DNA of 64,000 bases from Tipula vernalis (Eukaryota; Arthropoda; Insecta; Diptera; Tipulidae): NCBI GenBank assembly GCA_958295665.1, contig OY282560.1, positions 97,131,930 to 97,195,929 on the forward strand, in the 5' to 3' direction. How positions within the stretch are numbered: the stretch's first letter is position 1; every line of letters begins with the position of its first letter. The position numbers and the translations under genes are program-made. The notes under the pieces were generated by a model. The model worked only from the letters and a program-made list of their open reading frames with translations, had not been told where the DNA came from and did not search any database. Of this stretch, positions 36,526 to 49,262 are shown in pieces.

Positions 36526-38533
36526 CTTGTGGGCTATAGCACAGTTGATTTTCAATAAAATTGAATTTTCTAAGAAATGTTTAGAAATACTCGAGCAATC
36601 AAAATTCAAATTGTCACAGCAATTACAGGTCCCAAAACCTATTGATAGAGATATCAACCAATGTAATCGGAGCATTTTAGATGTTTGCCGCCCAAAAACT
36701 TGTGGGCTATAGCACAGTTGATTTTCAATAAAATTGAATTTTCTAAGAAATGTTTAGAAATAATCGAGCAATCAAAATGAAAATTGTCACAGCAATTACA
36801 GGTCCCGTAACCTATTGATAGAGGTATCAACCATCGTAATCGGACCATTTAAGATTTTTGCCGCCCAAAACTTGTGGGCTATAGCACAGTTGATTTTCAA
36901 TAAAATTGAATTTTCTAAGAAATGCTTAGAAATACTCGAGCAATCAAAATGAAAATTGTCACAGCAATTACAGGTCCCGTAACTTATTGATAGAGGTATC
37001 AACCATCGTAATCGGACCATTTTAGATTTTTGCCGCCCAAAAACTTGTGGGCTATAGCACAGTTGATTTTCAATAAAATTGAATTTTCTAAGAAATGCTT
37101 AGAAATAATCGAGCAATCAAAATGAAAATTGTCACAGCAATTACAGGTCCCGTAACCTATTGATAGAGGTATCAACCATCGTAATCGGACCATTTAAGAT
37201 TTTTGCCGCCCAAAATTTGTGGGCTATAGCACAGTTGATTTTCAATAAAATTGAATTTTCTAAGAAATGTTTAGAAATAATCGAGCAATCAAAATGAAAA
37301 TTGTCACAGCAATTACAGGTCCCGTAACCTATTGATAGAGGTATCAACCATCGTAATCGGACCATTTTAGATTTTTGCCGCCCAAAAACTTGTGGGCTAT
37401 AGCACAGTTGATTTTCAATAAAATTGAATTTTCTAAGAAATGCTAAGAAATAATCGAGCAATCAAAATGAAAATTGTCACAGCAATTACAGGTCCCGTAA
37501 CCTATTGATAGAGGTATCAACCATCGTTATCGGACCATTTTAGATTTTTGCCGCCCAAAAACTTGTGGGCTATAGCACAGTTGATTTTCAATAAAATTGA
37601 ATTTTCTAAGAAATGCTTAGAAATAATCGAGCAATCAAAATGAAAATTGTCACAGCAATTACAGGTCCCGTAACCTATTGATAGAGGTATCAACCATCGT
37701 AATCGGACCATTTAAGATTTTTGCCGCCCAAAACTTGTGGGCTATAGCACAGTTGATTTTCAATAAAATTGAATTTTCTAAGAAATGTTTAGAAATAATC
37801 GAGCAATCAAAATGAAAATTGTCACAGCAATTACAGGTCCCGTAACCTATTGATAGAGGTATCAACCATCGTAATCGGACCATTTTAGATTTTTGCCGCC
37901 CAAAAACTTGTGGGCTATAGCACAGTTGATTTTCAATAAAATTGAATTTTCTAAGAAATGCTAAGAAATAATCGAGCAATCAAAATGAAAATTGTCACAG
38001 CAATTACAGGTCCCGTAACCTATTGATAGAGGTATCAACCATCGTAATCGGACCATTTTAGATTTTTGCCGCCCAAAAACTTGTGGGCTATAGCACAGTT
38101 GATTTTCAATAAAATTGAATTTTCTAAGAAATGCTTAGAAATAATCGAGCAATCAAAATGAAAATTGTCACAGCAATTACAGGTCCCGTAACCTATTGAT
38201 AGAGGTATCAACCATCGTAATCGGACCATTTAAGATTTTTGCCGCCCAAAACTTGTGGGCTATAGCACAGTTGATTTTCAATAAAATTGAATTTTCTAAG
38301 AAATTTTTAGAAATACTCGAGCAATCAAAATGAAAATTGTCACAGCAATTACAGGTCTTGAAACATATTGATAGAGATATCAACCATCGTAATCGGACCA
38401 TTTTAGATGTTTGCCGCCCAAAAACTTGTGGGCTATGGCACAGTTGATTTTCAATAAAATTGAATTTTCTAAGAAATGTTTAGAAATAATCGAGCAATCA
38501 AAATGAAAATTGTCACAGCAATTACAGGTCCCG
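36526..38533 (+). repeat. 2.0-kb segment, copy 1 (partner 39290-41124, one monomer shorter)
   Basis: The offset is 2764 bp up to about 37962 and 2591 bp afterwards, so this copy holds one extra 173-bp monomer. Private changes here are CAAAATTTGTGGG near 37215, ATCGTTATCGG near 37528 and CTATGGCACAG near 38437. The right limit is CCCGAAACC against CCCGTAACC at 38534/41125. Confidence 0.82.
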
Positions 38534-39289
38534 AAACCTATTGTTAGAGGTATAAACCATCGTAATCGGACCATTTTAGATTTTTGCCGCCCAAAAACTT
38601 GTGGGCTATAGCACAGTTGATTTTCAATAAAATTGAATTTTCTAAGAAATGTTTAGAAATAATCGAGCAATCAAAATGAAAATTGTCACAGCAATTACAG
38701 GTCCCGTAACCTATTGATAGAGGTATCAACCATCGTAATCGGACCATTTTAGATTTTTGCCGCCCAAAAACTTGTGGGCTATAGCACAGTTGATTTTCAA
38801 TAAAATTGAATTTTCTAAGAAATGCTTAGAAATAATCGAGCAATCAAAATGAAAATTGTCACAGCAATTACAGGTCCCGTAACCTATTGATAGAGGTATC
38901 AACCATCGTAATCGGACCATTTAAGATTTTTGCCGCCCAAAACTTGTGGGCTATAGCACAGTTGATTTTCAATAAAATTGAATTTTCTAAGAAATGTTTA
39001 GAAATAATCGAGCAATCAAAATGAAAATTGTCACAGCAATTACAGGTCCCGTAACCTATTGATAGAGGTATCAACCATCGTAATCGGACCATTTTAGATT
39101 TTTGCCGCCCAAAAACTTGTGGGCTATAGCACAGTTGATTTTCAATAAAATTGAATTTTCTAAGAAATGCTAAGAAATAATCGAGCAATCAAAATGAAAA
39201 CTGTCACAGCAATTACAGGTCCCGTAACCTATTGATAGAGGTATCAACCATCGTAATCGGACCATTTTAGATTTTTGGCCGCCCAAAAA

Positions 39290-41124
39290 CTTGTGGGCTA
39301 TAGCACAGTTGATTTTCAATAAAATTGAATTTTCTAAGAAATGTTTAGAAATACTCGAGCAATCAAAATTCAAATTGTCACAGCAATTACAGGTCCCAAA
39401 ACCTATTGATAGAGATATCAACCAATGTAATCGGAGCATTTTAGATGTTTGCCGCCCAAAAACTTGTGGGCTATAGCACAGTTGATTTTCAATAAAATTG
39501 AATTTTCTAAGAAATGTTTAGAAATAATCGAGCAATCAAAATGAAAATTGTCACAGCAATTACAGGTCCCGTAACCTATTGATAGAGGTATCAACCATCG
39601 TAATCGGACCATTTAAGATTTTTGCCGCCCAAAACTTGTGGGCTATAGCACAGTTGATTTTCAATAAAATTGAATTTTCTAAGAAATGCTTAGAAATACT
39701 CGAGCAATCAAAATGAAAATTGTCACAGCAATTACAGGTCCCGTAACTTATTGATAGAGGTATCAACCATCGTAATCGGACCATTTTAGATTTTTGCCGC
39801 CCAAAAACTTGTGGGCTATAGCACAGTTGATTTTCAATAAAATTGAATTTTCTAAGAAATGCTTAGAAATAATCGAGCAATCAAAATGAAAATTGTCACA
39901 GCAATTACAGGTCCCGTAACCTATTGATAGAGGTATCAACCATCGTAATCGGACCATTTAAGATTTTTGCCGCCCAAAACTTGTGGGCTATAGCACAGTT
40001 GATTTTCAATAAAATTGAATTTTCTAAGAAATGTTTAGAAATAATCGAGCAATCAAAATGAAAATTGTCACAGCAATTACAGGTCCCGTAACCTATTGAT
40101 AGAGGTATCAACCATCGTAATCGGACCATTTTAGATTTTTGCCGCCCAAAAACTTGTGGGCTATAGCACAGTTGATTTTCAATAAAATTGAATTTTCTAA
40201 GAAATGCTAAGAAATAATCGAGCAATCAAAATGAAAATTGTCACAGCAATTACAGGTCCCGTAACCTATTGATAGAGGTATCAACCATCGTAATCGGACC
40301 ATTTTAGATTTTTGCCGCCCAAAAACTTGTGGGCTATAGCACAGTTGATTTTCAATAAAATTGAATTTTCTAAGAAATGCTTAGAAATAATCGAGCAATC
40401 AAAATGAAAATTGTCACAGCAATTACAGGTCCCGTAACCTATTGATAGAGGTATCAACCATCGTAATCGGACCATTTAAGATTTTTGCCGCCCAAAACTT
40501 GTGGGCTATAGCACAGTTGATTTTCAATAAAATTGAATTTTCTAAGAAATGTTTAGAAATAATCGAGCAATCAAAATGAAAATTGTCACAGCAATTACAG
40601 GTCCCGTAACCTATTGATAGAGGTATCAACCATCGTAATCGGACCATTTTAGATTTTTGCCGCCCAAAAACTTGTGGGCTATAGCACAGTTGATTTTCAA
40701 TAAAATTGAATTTTCTAAGAAATGCTTAGAAATAATCGAGCAATCAAAATGAAAATTGTCACAGCAATTACAGGTCCCGTAACCTATTGATAGAGGTATC
40801 AACCATCGTAATCGGACCATTTAAGATTTTTGCCGCCCAAAACTTGTGGGCTATAGCACAGTTGATTTTCAATAAAATTGAATTTTCTAAGAAATTTTTA
40901 GAAATACTCGAGCAATCAAAATGAAAATTGTCACAGCAATTACAGGTCTTGAAACATATTGATAGAGATATCAACCATCGTAATCGGACCATTTTAGATG
41001 TTTGTCGCCCAAAAACTTGTGGGCTATAGCACAGTTGATTTTCAATAAAATTGAATTTTCTAAGAAATGTTTAGAAATAATCGAGCAATCAAAATGAAAA
41101 TTGTCACAGCAATTACAGGTCCCG
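39290..41124 (+). repeat. 2.0-kb segment, copy 2 (1835 bp)
   Basis: At 1835 bp this copy is exactly one 173-bp monomer shorter than 36526-38533, with the indel at a monomer-equivalent position near 40727. A private GTTTGTCGCCC is present near 41004. Just before the left limit, GATTTTTGGCCGCC near 39274 is another private change in a T6-like position. Confidence 0.82.
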
Positions 41125-41789
41125 TAACCTATTGATAGAGGTATCAACCATCGTAATCGGACTATTTTAGATTTTTGCCGCCCAAAAACTTGTGGGCTAT
41201 AGCACAGTTGATTTTCAATAAAATTGAATTTTCTAAGAAATGCTAAGAAATAATCGAGCAATCAAAATGAAAATTGTCACAGCAATTACAGGTCCCGTAA
41301 CCTATTGATAGAGGTATCAACCATCGTAATCGGACCATTTTAGATTTTTTGCCGCCCAAAAACTTGTGGGCTATAGCACAGTTGATTTTCAATAAAATTG
41401 AATTTTCTAAGAAATGTTTAGAAATAATCGAGCAATCAAAATGAAAATTGTCACAGCAATTACAGGTCCCGTAACCTATTGATAGAGGTATCAACCATCG
41501 TAATCGGACTATTTTAGATTTTTGCCGCCCAAAAACTTGTGGGCTATAGCACAGTTGATTTTCAATAAAATTGAATTTTCTAAGAAATGCTAAGAAATAA
41601 TCGAGCAATCAAAATGAAAATTGTCACAGCAATTACAGGTCCCGTAACCTATTGATAGAGGTATCAACCATCGTAATCGGACCATTTTAGATTTTTTGCC
41701 GCCCAAAAACTTGTGGGCTATAGCACAGTTGATTTTCAATAAAATTGAATTTTCTAAGAAATGTTTAGAAATAATCGAGCAATCAAAAT
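41096..41789 (+). repeat. 2-monomer repeat, two copies of 347 bp
   Basis: Units 41096-41442 and 41443-41789 each pair a 173-bp monomer carrying CGGACTATTTTAG with a 174-bp T6 monomer. I see no difference between them. This site is the transition from region C to region D and starts the high density of T6 monomers. Confidence 0.8.
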
Positions 41790-42222
41790 GAAAATTGTCA
41801 CAGCAATTACAGGTCCCGTAACCTATTGATAGAGGTATCAACCATCGTAATCGGACCATTTAAGATTTTTGCCGCCCAAAACTTGTGGGCTATAGCACAG
41901 TTGATTTTCAATAAAATTGAATTTTCTAAGAAATGCTTAGAAATACTCCAGCAATCAAAATGAAAATTGTCACAGCAATTACAGGTCCCGTAACTTATTG
42001 ATAGAGGTATCAACCATCGTAATCGGACCATTTTAGATTTTTGCCGCCCAAAAACTTGTGGGCTATAGCACAGTTGATTTTCAATAAAATTGAATTTTCT
42101 AAGAAATGCTTAGAAATAATCGAGCAATCAAAATGAAAATTGTCACAGCAATTACAGGTCCCGTAACCTATTGATAGAGGTATCAACCATCGTAATCGGA
42201 CCATTTAAGATTTTTGCCGCCC

Positions 42223-44591
42223 AAAACTTGTGGGCTATAGCACAGTTGATTTTCAATAAAATTGAATTTTCTAAGAAATGTTTAGAAATAATCGAGCAAT
42301 CAAAATGAAAATTGTCACAGCAATTACAGGTCCCGTAACCTATTGATAGAGGTATCAACCATCGTAATCGGACCATTTTAGATTTTTGCCGCCCAAAAAC
42401 TTGTGGGCTATAGCACAGTTGATTTTCAATAAAATTGAATTTTCTAAGAAATGCTAAGAAATAATCGAGCAATCAAAATGAAAATTGTCACAGCAATTAC
42501 AGGTCCCGTAACCTATTGATAGAGGTATCAACCATCGTAATCGGACCATTTTAGATTTTTGCCGCCCAAAAACTTGTGGGCTATAGCACAGTTGATTTTC
42601 AATAAAATTGAATTTTCTAAGAAATGCTTAGAAATAATCGAGCAATCAAAATGAAAATTGTCACAGCAATTACAGGTCTTGAAACATATTGATAGAGATA
42701 TCAACCATCGTAATCGGACCATTTAAGATTTTTGCCGCCCAAAAACTTGTGGGCTATAGCACAGTTGATTTTCAATAAAATTGAATTTTCTAAGAAATGT
42801 TTAGAAATAATCGAGCAATCAAAATGAAAATTGTCACAGCAATTACAGGTCCCGTAACCTATTGATAGAGGTATCAACCATCGTAATCGGACCATTTTAG
42901 ATTTTTTGCCGCCCAAAAACTTGTGGGCTATAGCACAGTTGATTTTCAATAAAATTGAATTTTCTAAGAAATGTTTAGAAATAATCGAGCAATCAAAATG
43001 AAAATTGTCACAGCAATTACAGGTCCCGTAACCTATTGATAGAGGTATCAACCATCGTAATCGGACCATTTTAGATTTTTTGCCGCCCAAAAACTTGTGG
43101 GCTATAGCACAGTTGATTTTCAATAAAATTGAATTTTCTAAGAAATGTTTAGAAATAATCGAGCAATCAAAATGAAAATTGTCACAGCAATTACAGGTCC
43201 CGTAACCAATTGATAGAGGTATCAACCATCGTAATCGGACCATTTAAGATTTTTGCCGCCCAAAACTTGTGGGCTATAGCACAGTTGATTTTCAATAAAA
43301 TTGAATTTTCTAAGAAATGCTTAGAAATACTCCAGCAATCAAAATGAAAATTGTCACAGCAATTACAGGTCCCGTAACTTATTGATAGAGGTATCAACCA
43401 TCGTAATCGGACCATTTTAGATTTTTTGCCGCCCAAAAACTTGTGGGCTATAGCACAGTTGATTTTCAATAAAATTGAATTTTCTAAGAAATGTTTAGAA
43501 ATAATCGAGCAATCAAAATGAAAATTGTCACAGCAATTACAGGTCCCGTAACCTATTGATAGAGGTATCAACCATCGTAATCGGACCATTTTAGATTTTT
43601 GCCGCCCAAAAACTTGTGGGCTATAGCACAGTTGATTTTCAATAAAATTGAATTTTCTAAGAAATGCTAAGAAATAATCGAGCAATCAAAATGAAAATTG
43701 TCACAGCAATTACAGGTCCCGTAACCTATTGATAGAGGTATCAACCATCGTAATCGGACCATTTTAGATTTTTGCCGCCCAAAAACTTGTGGGCTATAGC
43801 ACAGTTGATTTTCAATAAAATTGAATTTTCTAAGAAATGCTTAGAAATAATCGAGCAATCAAAATGAAAATTGTCACAGCAATTACAGGTCTTGAAACAT
43901 ATTGATAGAGATATCAACCATCGTAATCGGACCATTTAAGATTTTTGCCGCCCAAAAACTTGTGGGCTATAGCACAGTTGATTTTCAATAAAATTGAATT
44001 TTCTAAGAAATGTTTAGAAATAATCGAGCAATCAAAATGAAAATTGTCACAGCAATTACAGGTCCCGTAACCTATTGATAGAGGTATCAACCATCGTAAT
44101 CGGACCATTTTAGATTTTTTGCCGCCCAAAAACTTGTGGGCTATAGCACAGTTGATTTTCAATAAAATTGAATTTTCTAAGAAATGTTTAGAAATAATCG
44201 AGCAATCAAAATGAAAATTGTCACAGCAATTACAGGTCCCGTAACCTATTGATAGAGGTATCAACCATCGTAATCGGACCATTTTAGATTTTTTGCCGCC
44301 CAAAAACTTGTGGGCTATAGCACAGTTGATTTTCAATAAAATTGAATTTTCTAAGAAATGTTTAGAAATAATCGAGCAATCAAAATGAAAATTGTCACAG
44401 CAATTACAGGTCCCGTAACCAATTGATAGAGGTATCAACCATCGTAATCGGACCATTTAAGATTTTTGCCGCCCAAAACTTGTGGGCTATAGCACAGTTG
44501 ATTTTCAATAAAATTGAATTTTCTAAGAAATGCTTAGAAATACTCCAGCAATCAAAATGAAAATTGTCACAGCAATTACAGGTCCCGTAAC
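42223..44591 (+). repeat. 7-monomer repeat, about two copies of 1213 bp
   Basis: The stretches 42223-43378 and 43436-44591 match at offset 1213 with no difference seen. Each contains a TCTTGAAACATATTG monomer followed by two T6 monomers and an AACCAATTG / CTCCAG monomer. The match stops at 43379/44592, TAACTTATTG against TAACCAATTG. Confidence 0.82.
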
Positions 44592-45398
44592 CAATTGATA
44601 GAGGTATCAACCATCGTAATCGGACCATTTTAGATTTTTGCCGCCCAAAAACTTGTGGGCTATAGCACAGTTGATTTTCAATAAAATTGAATTTTCTAAG
44701 AAATGTTTAGAAATAATCGAGCAATCAAAATGAAAATTGTCACAGCAATTACAGGTCCCGTAACCTATTGATAGAGGTATCAACCATCGTAATCGGACCA
44801 TTTTAGATTTTTTGCCGCCCAAAAACTTGTGGGCTATAGCACAGTTGATTTTCAATAAAATTGAATTTTCTAAGAAATGTTTAGAAATAATCGAGCAATC
44901 AAAATGAAAATTGTCACAGCAATTACAGGTCCCGTAACCAATTGATAGAGGTATCAACCATCGTAATCGGACCATTTAAGATTTTTGCCGCCCAAAACTT
45001 GTGGGCTATAGCACAGTTGATTTTCAATAAAATTGAATTTTCTAAGAAATGCTTAGAAATACTCCAGCAATCAAAATGAAAATTGTCACAGCAATTACAG
45101 GTCCCGTAACTTATTGATAGAGGTATCAACCATCGTAATCGGACCATTTTAGATTTTTGCCGCCCAAAAACTTGTGGGCTATAGCACAGTTGATTTTCAA
45201 TAAAATTGAATTTTCTAAGAAATGCTTAGAAATAATCGAGCAATCAAAATGAAAATTGTCACAGCAATTACAGGTCCCGTAACCTATTGATAGAGGTATC
45301 AACCATCGTAATCGGACCATTTAAGATTTTTGCCGCCCAAAAACTTGTGGGCTATAGCACAGTTGATTTTCAATAAAATTGAATTTTCTAAGAAATGT

Positions 45399-46832
45399 TT
45401 AGAAATAATCGAGCAATCAAAATGAAAATTGTCACAGCAATTACAGGTCTTGAAACATATTGATAGAGATATCAACCATCGTAATCGGACCATTTAAGAT
45501 TTTTGCCGCCCAAAAACTTGTGGGCTATAGCACAGTTGATTTTCAATAAAATTGAATTTTCTAAGAAATGTTTAGAAATAATCGAGCAATCAAAATGAAA
45601 ATTGTCACAGCAATTACAGGTCCCGTAACCTATTGATAGAGGTATCAACCATCGTAATCGGACCATTTTAGATTTTTTGCCGCCCAAAAACTTGTGGGCT
45701 ATAGCACAGTTGATTTTCAATAAAATTGAATTTTCTAAGAAATGTTTAGAAATAATCGAGCAATCAAAATGAAAATTGTCACAGCAATTACAGGTCCCGT
45801 AACCAATTGATAGAGGTATCAACCATCGTAATCGGACCATTTAAGATTTTTGCCGCCCAAAACTTGTGGGCTATAGCACAGTTGATTTTCAATAAAATTG
45901 AATTTTCTAAGAAATGCTTAGAAATACTCCAGCAATCAAAATGAAAATTGTCACAGCAATTACAGGTCCCGTAACTTATTGATAGAGGTATCAACCATCG
46001 TAATCGGACCATTTTAGATTTTTGCCGCCCAAAAACTTGTGGGCTATAGCACAGTTGATTTTCAATAAAATTGAATTTTCTAAGAAATGCTTAGAAATAA
46101 TCGAGCAATCAAAATGAAAATTGTCACAGCAATTACAGGTCTTGAAACATATTGATAGAGATATCAACCATCGTAATCGGACCATTTAAGATTTTTGCCG
46201 CCCAAAAACTTGTGGGCTATAGCACAGTTGATTTTCAATAAAATTGAATTTTCTAAGAAATGTTTAGAAATAATCGAGCAATCAAAATGAAAATTGTCAC
46301 AGCAATTACAGGTCCCGTAACCTATTGATAGAGGTATCAACCATCGTAATCGGACCATTTTAGATTTTTTGCCGCCCAAAAACTTGTGGGCTATAGCACA
46401 GTTGATTTTCAATAAAATTGAATTTTCTAAGAAATGTTTAGAAATAATCGAGCAATCAAAATGAAAATTGTCACAGCAATTACAGGTCCCGTAACCAATT
46501 GATAGAGGTATCAACCATCGTAATCGGACCATTTAAGATTTTTGCCGCCCAAAACTTGTGGGCTATAGCACAGTTGATTTTCAATAAAATTGAATTTTCT
46601 AAGAAATGCTTAGAAATACTCCAGCAATCAAAATGAAAATTGTCACAGCAATTACAGGTCCCGTAACTTATTGATAGAGGTATCAACCATCGTAATCGGA
46701 CCATTTTAGATTTTTGCCGCCCAAAAACTTGTGGGCTATAGCACAGTTGATTTTCAATAAAATTGAATTTTCTAAGAAATGCTTAGAAATAATCGAGCAA
46801 TCAAAATGAAAATTGTCACAGCAATTACAGGT
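45399..46832 (+). repeat. 4-monomer repeat, two copies of 692 bp plus a short overlap
   Basis: Units 45399-46090 and 46091-46782 match; the match runs on to about 46832. The order is a TCTTGAAACATATTG unit, a T6 unit, an AACCAATTG / CTCCAG unit, then a TAACTTATTG unit. This is the 7-monomer repeat of 42223 with monomers removed. Confidence 0.8.
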
Positions 46833-46980
46833 CCCGTAACCTATTGATAGAGGTATCAACCATCGTAATCGGACCATTTTAGATTTTTGCCGCCCAAAAA
46901 CTTGTGGGCTATAGCACAGTTGATTTTCAATAAAATTGAATTTTCTAAGAAATGCTTAGAAATAATCGAGCAATCAAAAT

Positions 46981-47035
46981 GAAAATTGTCACAGCAATTA
47001 CAGGTCTTGAAACATATTGATAGAGCAATCAAAAT
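46981..47035 (+). repeat. Truncated monomer (55 bp), internal deletion of about 117 bp
   Basis: The unit begins normally with GAAAATTGTC, reads TCTTGAAACATATTGATAGAG and passes directly into CAATCAAAAT and the next monomer at 47036. In reference coordinates the join is between positions 43-45 and 160-162, where both sides read GAG, so there is a 3-bp microhomology. Everything between, including the CCGCCC core and inverted repeats 3 to 5, is lost. It is the only monomer I found outside 172-174 bp. Confidence 0.93.
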
Positions 47036-49262
47036 GAAAATTGTCACAGCAATTACAGGTCCCGTAACCTATTGATAGAGGTATCAACCATCGTAATCGG
47101 ACCATTTTAGATTTTTTGCCGCCCAAAAACTTGTGGGCTATAGCACAGTTGATTTTCAATAAAATTGAATTTTCTAAGAAATGTTTAGAAATAATCGAGC
47201 AATCAAAATGAAAATTGTCACAGCAATTACAGGTCCCGTAACCTATTGATAGAGGTATCAACCATCGTAATCGGACCATTTTAGATTTTTTGCCGCCCAA
47301 AAACTTGTGGGCTATAGCACAGTTGATTTTCAATAAAATTGAATTTTCTAAGAAATGTTTAGAAATACTCCAGCAATCAAAATGAAAATTGTCACAGCAA
47401 TTACAGGTCCCGTAACTTATTGATAGAGGTATCAACCATCGTAATCGGACCATTTTAGATTTTTGCCGCCCAAAAACTTGTGGGCTATAGCACAGTTGAT
47501 TTTCAATAAAATTGAATTTTCTAAGAAATGCTTAGAAATAATCGAGCAATCAAAATGAAAATTGTCACAGCAATTACAGGTCTTGAAACATATTGATAGA
47601 GATATCAACCATCGTAATCGGACCATTTAAGATTTTTGCCGCCCAAAAACTTGTGGGCTATAGCACAGTTGATTTTCAATAAAATTGAATTTTCTAAGAA
47701 ATGTTTAGAAATAATCGAGCAATCAAAATGAAAATTGTCACAGCAATTACAGGTCCCGTAACCTATTGATAGAGGTATCAACCATCGTAATCGGACCATT
47801 TTAGATTTTTGCCGCCCAAAAACTTGTGGGCTATAGCACAGTTGATTTTCAATAAAATTGAATTTTCTAAGAAATGTTTAGAAATAATCGAGCAATCAAA
47901 ATGAAAATTGTCACAGCAATTACAGGTCCCGTAACCAATTGATAGAGGTATCAACCATCGTAATCGGACCATTTAAGATTTTTGCCGCCCAAAACTTGTG
48001 GGCTATAGCACAGTTGATTTTCAATAAAATTGAATTTTCTAAGAAATGCTTAGAAATACTCCAGCAATCAAAATGAAAATTGTCACAGCAATTACAGGTC
48101 CCGTAACTTATTGATAGAGGTATCAACCATCGTAATCGGACCATTTTAGATTTTTGCCGCCCAAAAACTTGTGGGCTATAGCACAGTTGATTTTCAATAA
48201 AATTGAATTTTCTAAGAAATGCTTAGAAATAATCGAGCAATCAAAATGAAAATTGTCACAGCAATTACAGGTCCCGTAACCTATTGATAGAGGTATCAAC
48301 CATCGTAATCGGACCATTTAAGATTTTTGCCGCCCAAAAACTTGTGGGCTATAGCACAGTTGATTTTCAATAAAATTGAATTTTCTAAGAAATGCTTAGA
48401 AATAATCGAGCAATCAAAATGAAAATTGTCACAGCAATTACAGGTCTTGAAACATATTGATAGAGATATCAACCATCGTAATCGGACCATTTAAGATTTT
48501 TGCCGCCCAAAAACTTGTGGGCTATAGCACAGTTGATTTTCAATAAAATTGAATTTTCTAAGAAATGTTTAGAAATAATCGAGCAATCAAAATGAAAATT
48601 GTCACAGCAATTACAGGTCCCGTAACCTATTGATAGAGGTATCAACCATCGTAATCGGACCATTTTAGATTTTTGCCGCCCAAAAACTTGTGGGCTATAG
48701 CACAGTTGATTTTCAATAAAATTGAATTTTCTAAGAAATGCTTAGAAATAATCGAGCAATCAAAATGAAAATTGTCACAGCAATTACAGGTCTTGAAACA
48801 TATTGATAGAGATATCAACCATCGTAATCGGACCATTTAAGATTTTTGCCGCCCAAAAACTTGTGGGCTATAGCACAGTTGATTTTCAATAAAATTGAAT
48901 TTTCTAAGAAATGTTTAGAAATAATCGAGCAATCAAAATGAAAATTGTCACAGCAATTACAGGTCCCGTAACCTATTGATAGAGGTATCAACCATCGTAA
49001 TCGGACCATTTTAGATTTTTTGCCGCCCAAAAACTTGTGGGCTATAGCACAGTTGATTTTCAATAAAATTGAATTTTCTAAGAAATGCTTAGAAATAATC
49101 GAGCAATCAAAATGAAAATTGTCACAGCAATTACAGGTCCCGTAACCTATTGATAGAGGTATCAACCATCGTAATCGGACCATTTAAGATTTTTGCCGCC
49201 CAAAAACTTGTGGGCTATAGCACAGTTGATTTTCAATAAAATTGAATTTTCTAAGAAATGCT

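Larger units (their letters stand above)
30710..41789 (+). repeat. Region C: 3/4-monomer repeats and a 2-kb duplication
   Basis: GCTAAG class II monomers dominate the first half, with GTCGCCC variants near 32027, 32890, 35477 and 41005. Module-X-like monomers with TCTTGAAACATATTG reappear near 35593, 38356 and 40946. The last TTGTTAGAGG-type unit is near 38531 and the last CTCGAG I see is near 40908. The right edge is set before the monomer that holds the first CTCCAG at 41946. Confidence 0.72.

Noticed and set aside
46856..47047. Transposon or foreign insertion at the disturbed monomer
   Set aside because: The disturbance is a simple internal deletion with GAG at both sides. No non-satellite sequence, target-site duplication or terminal repeat is present.
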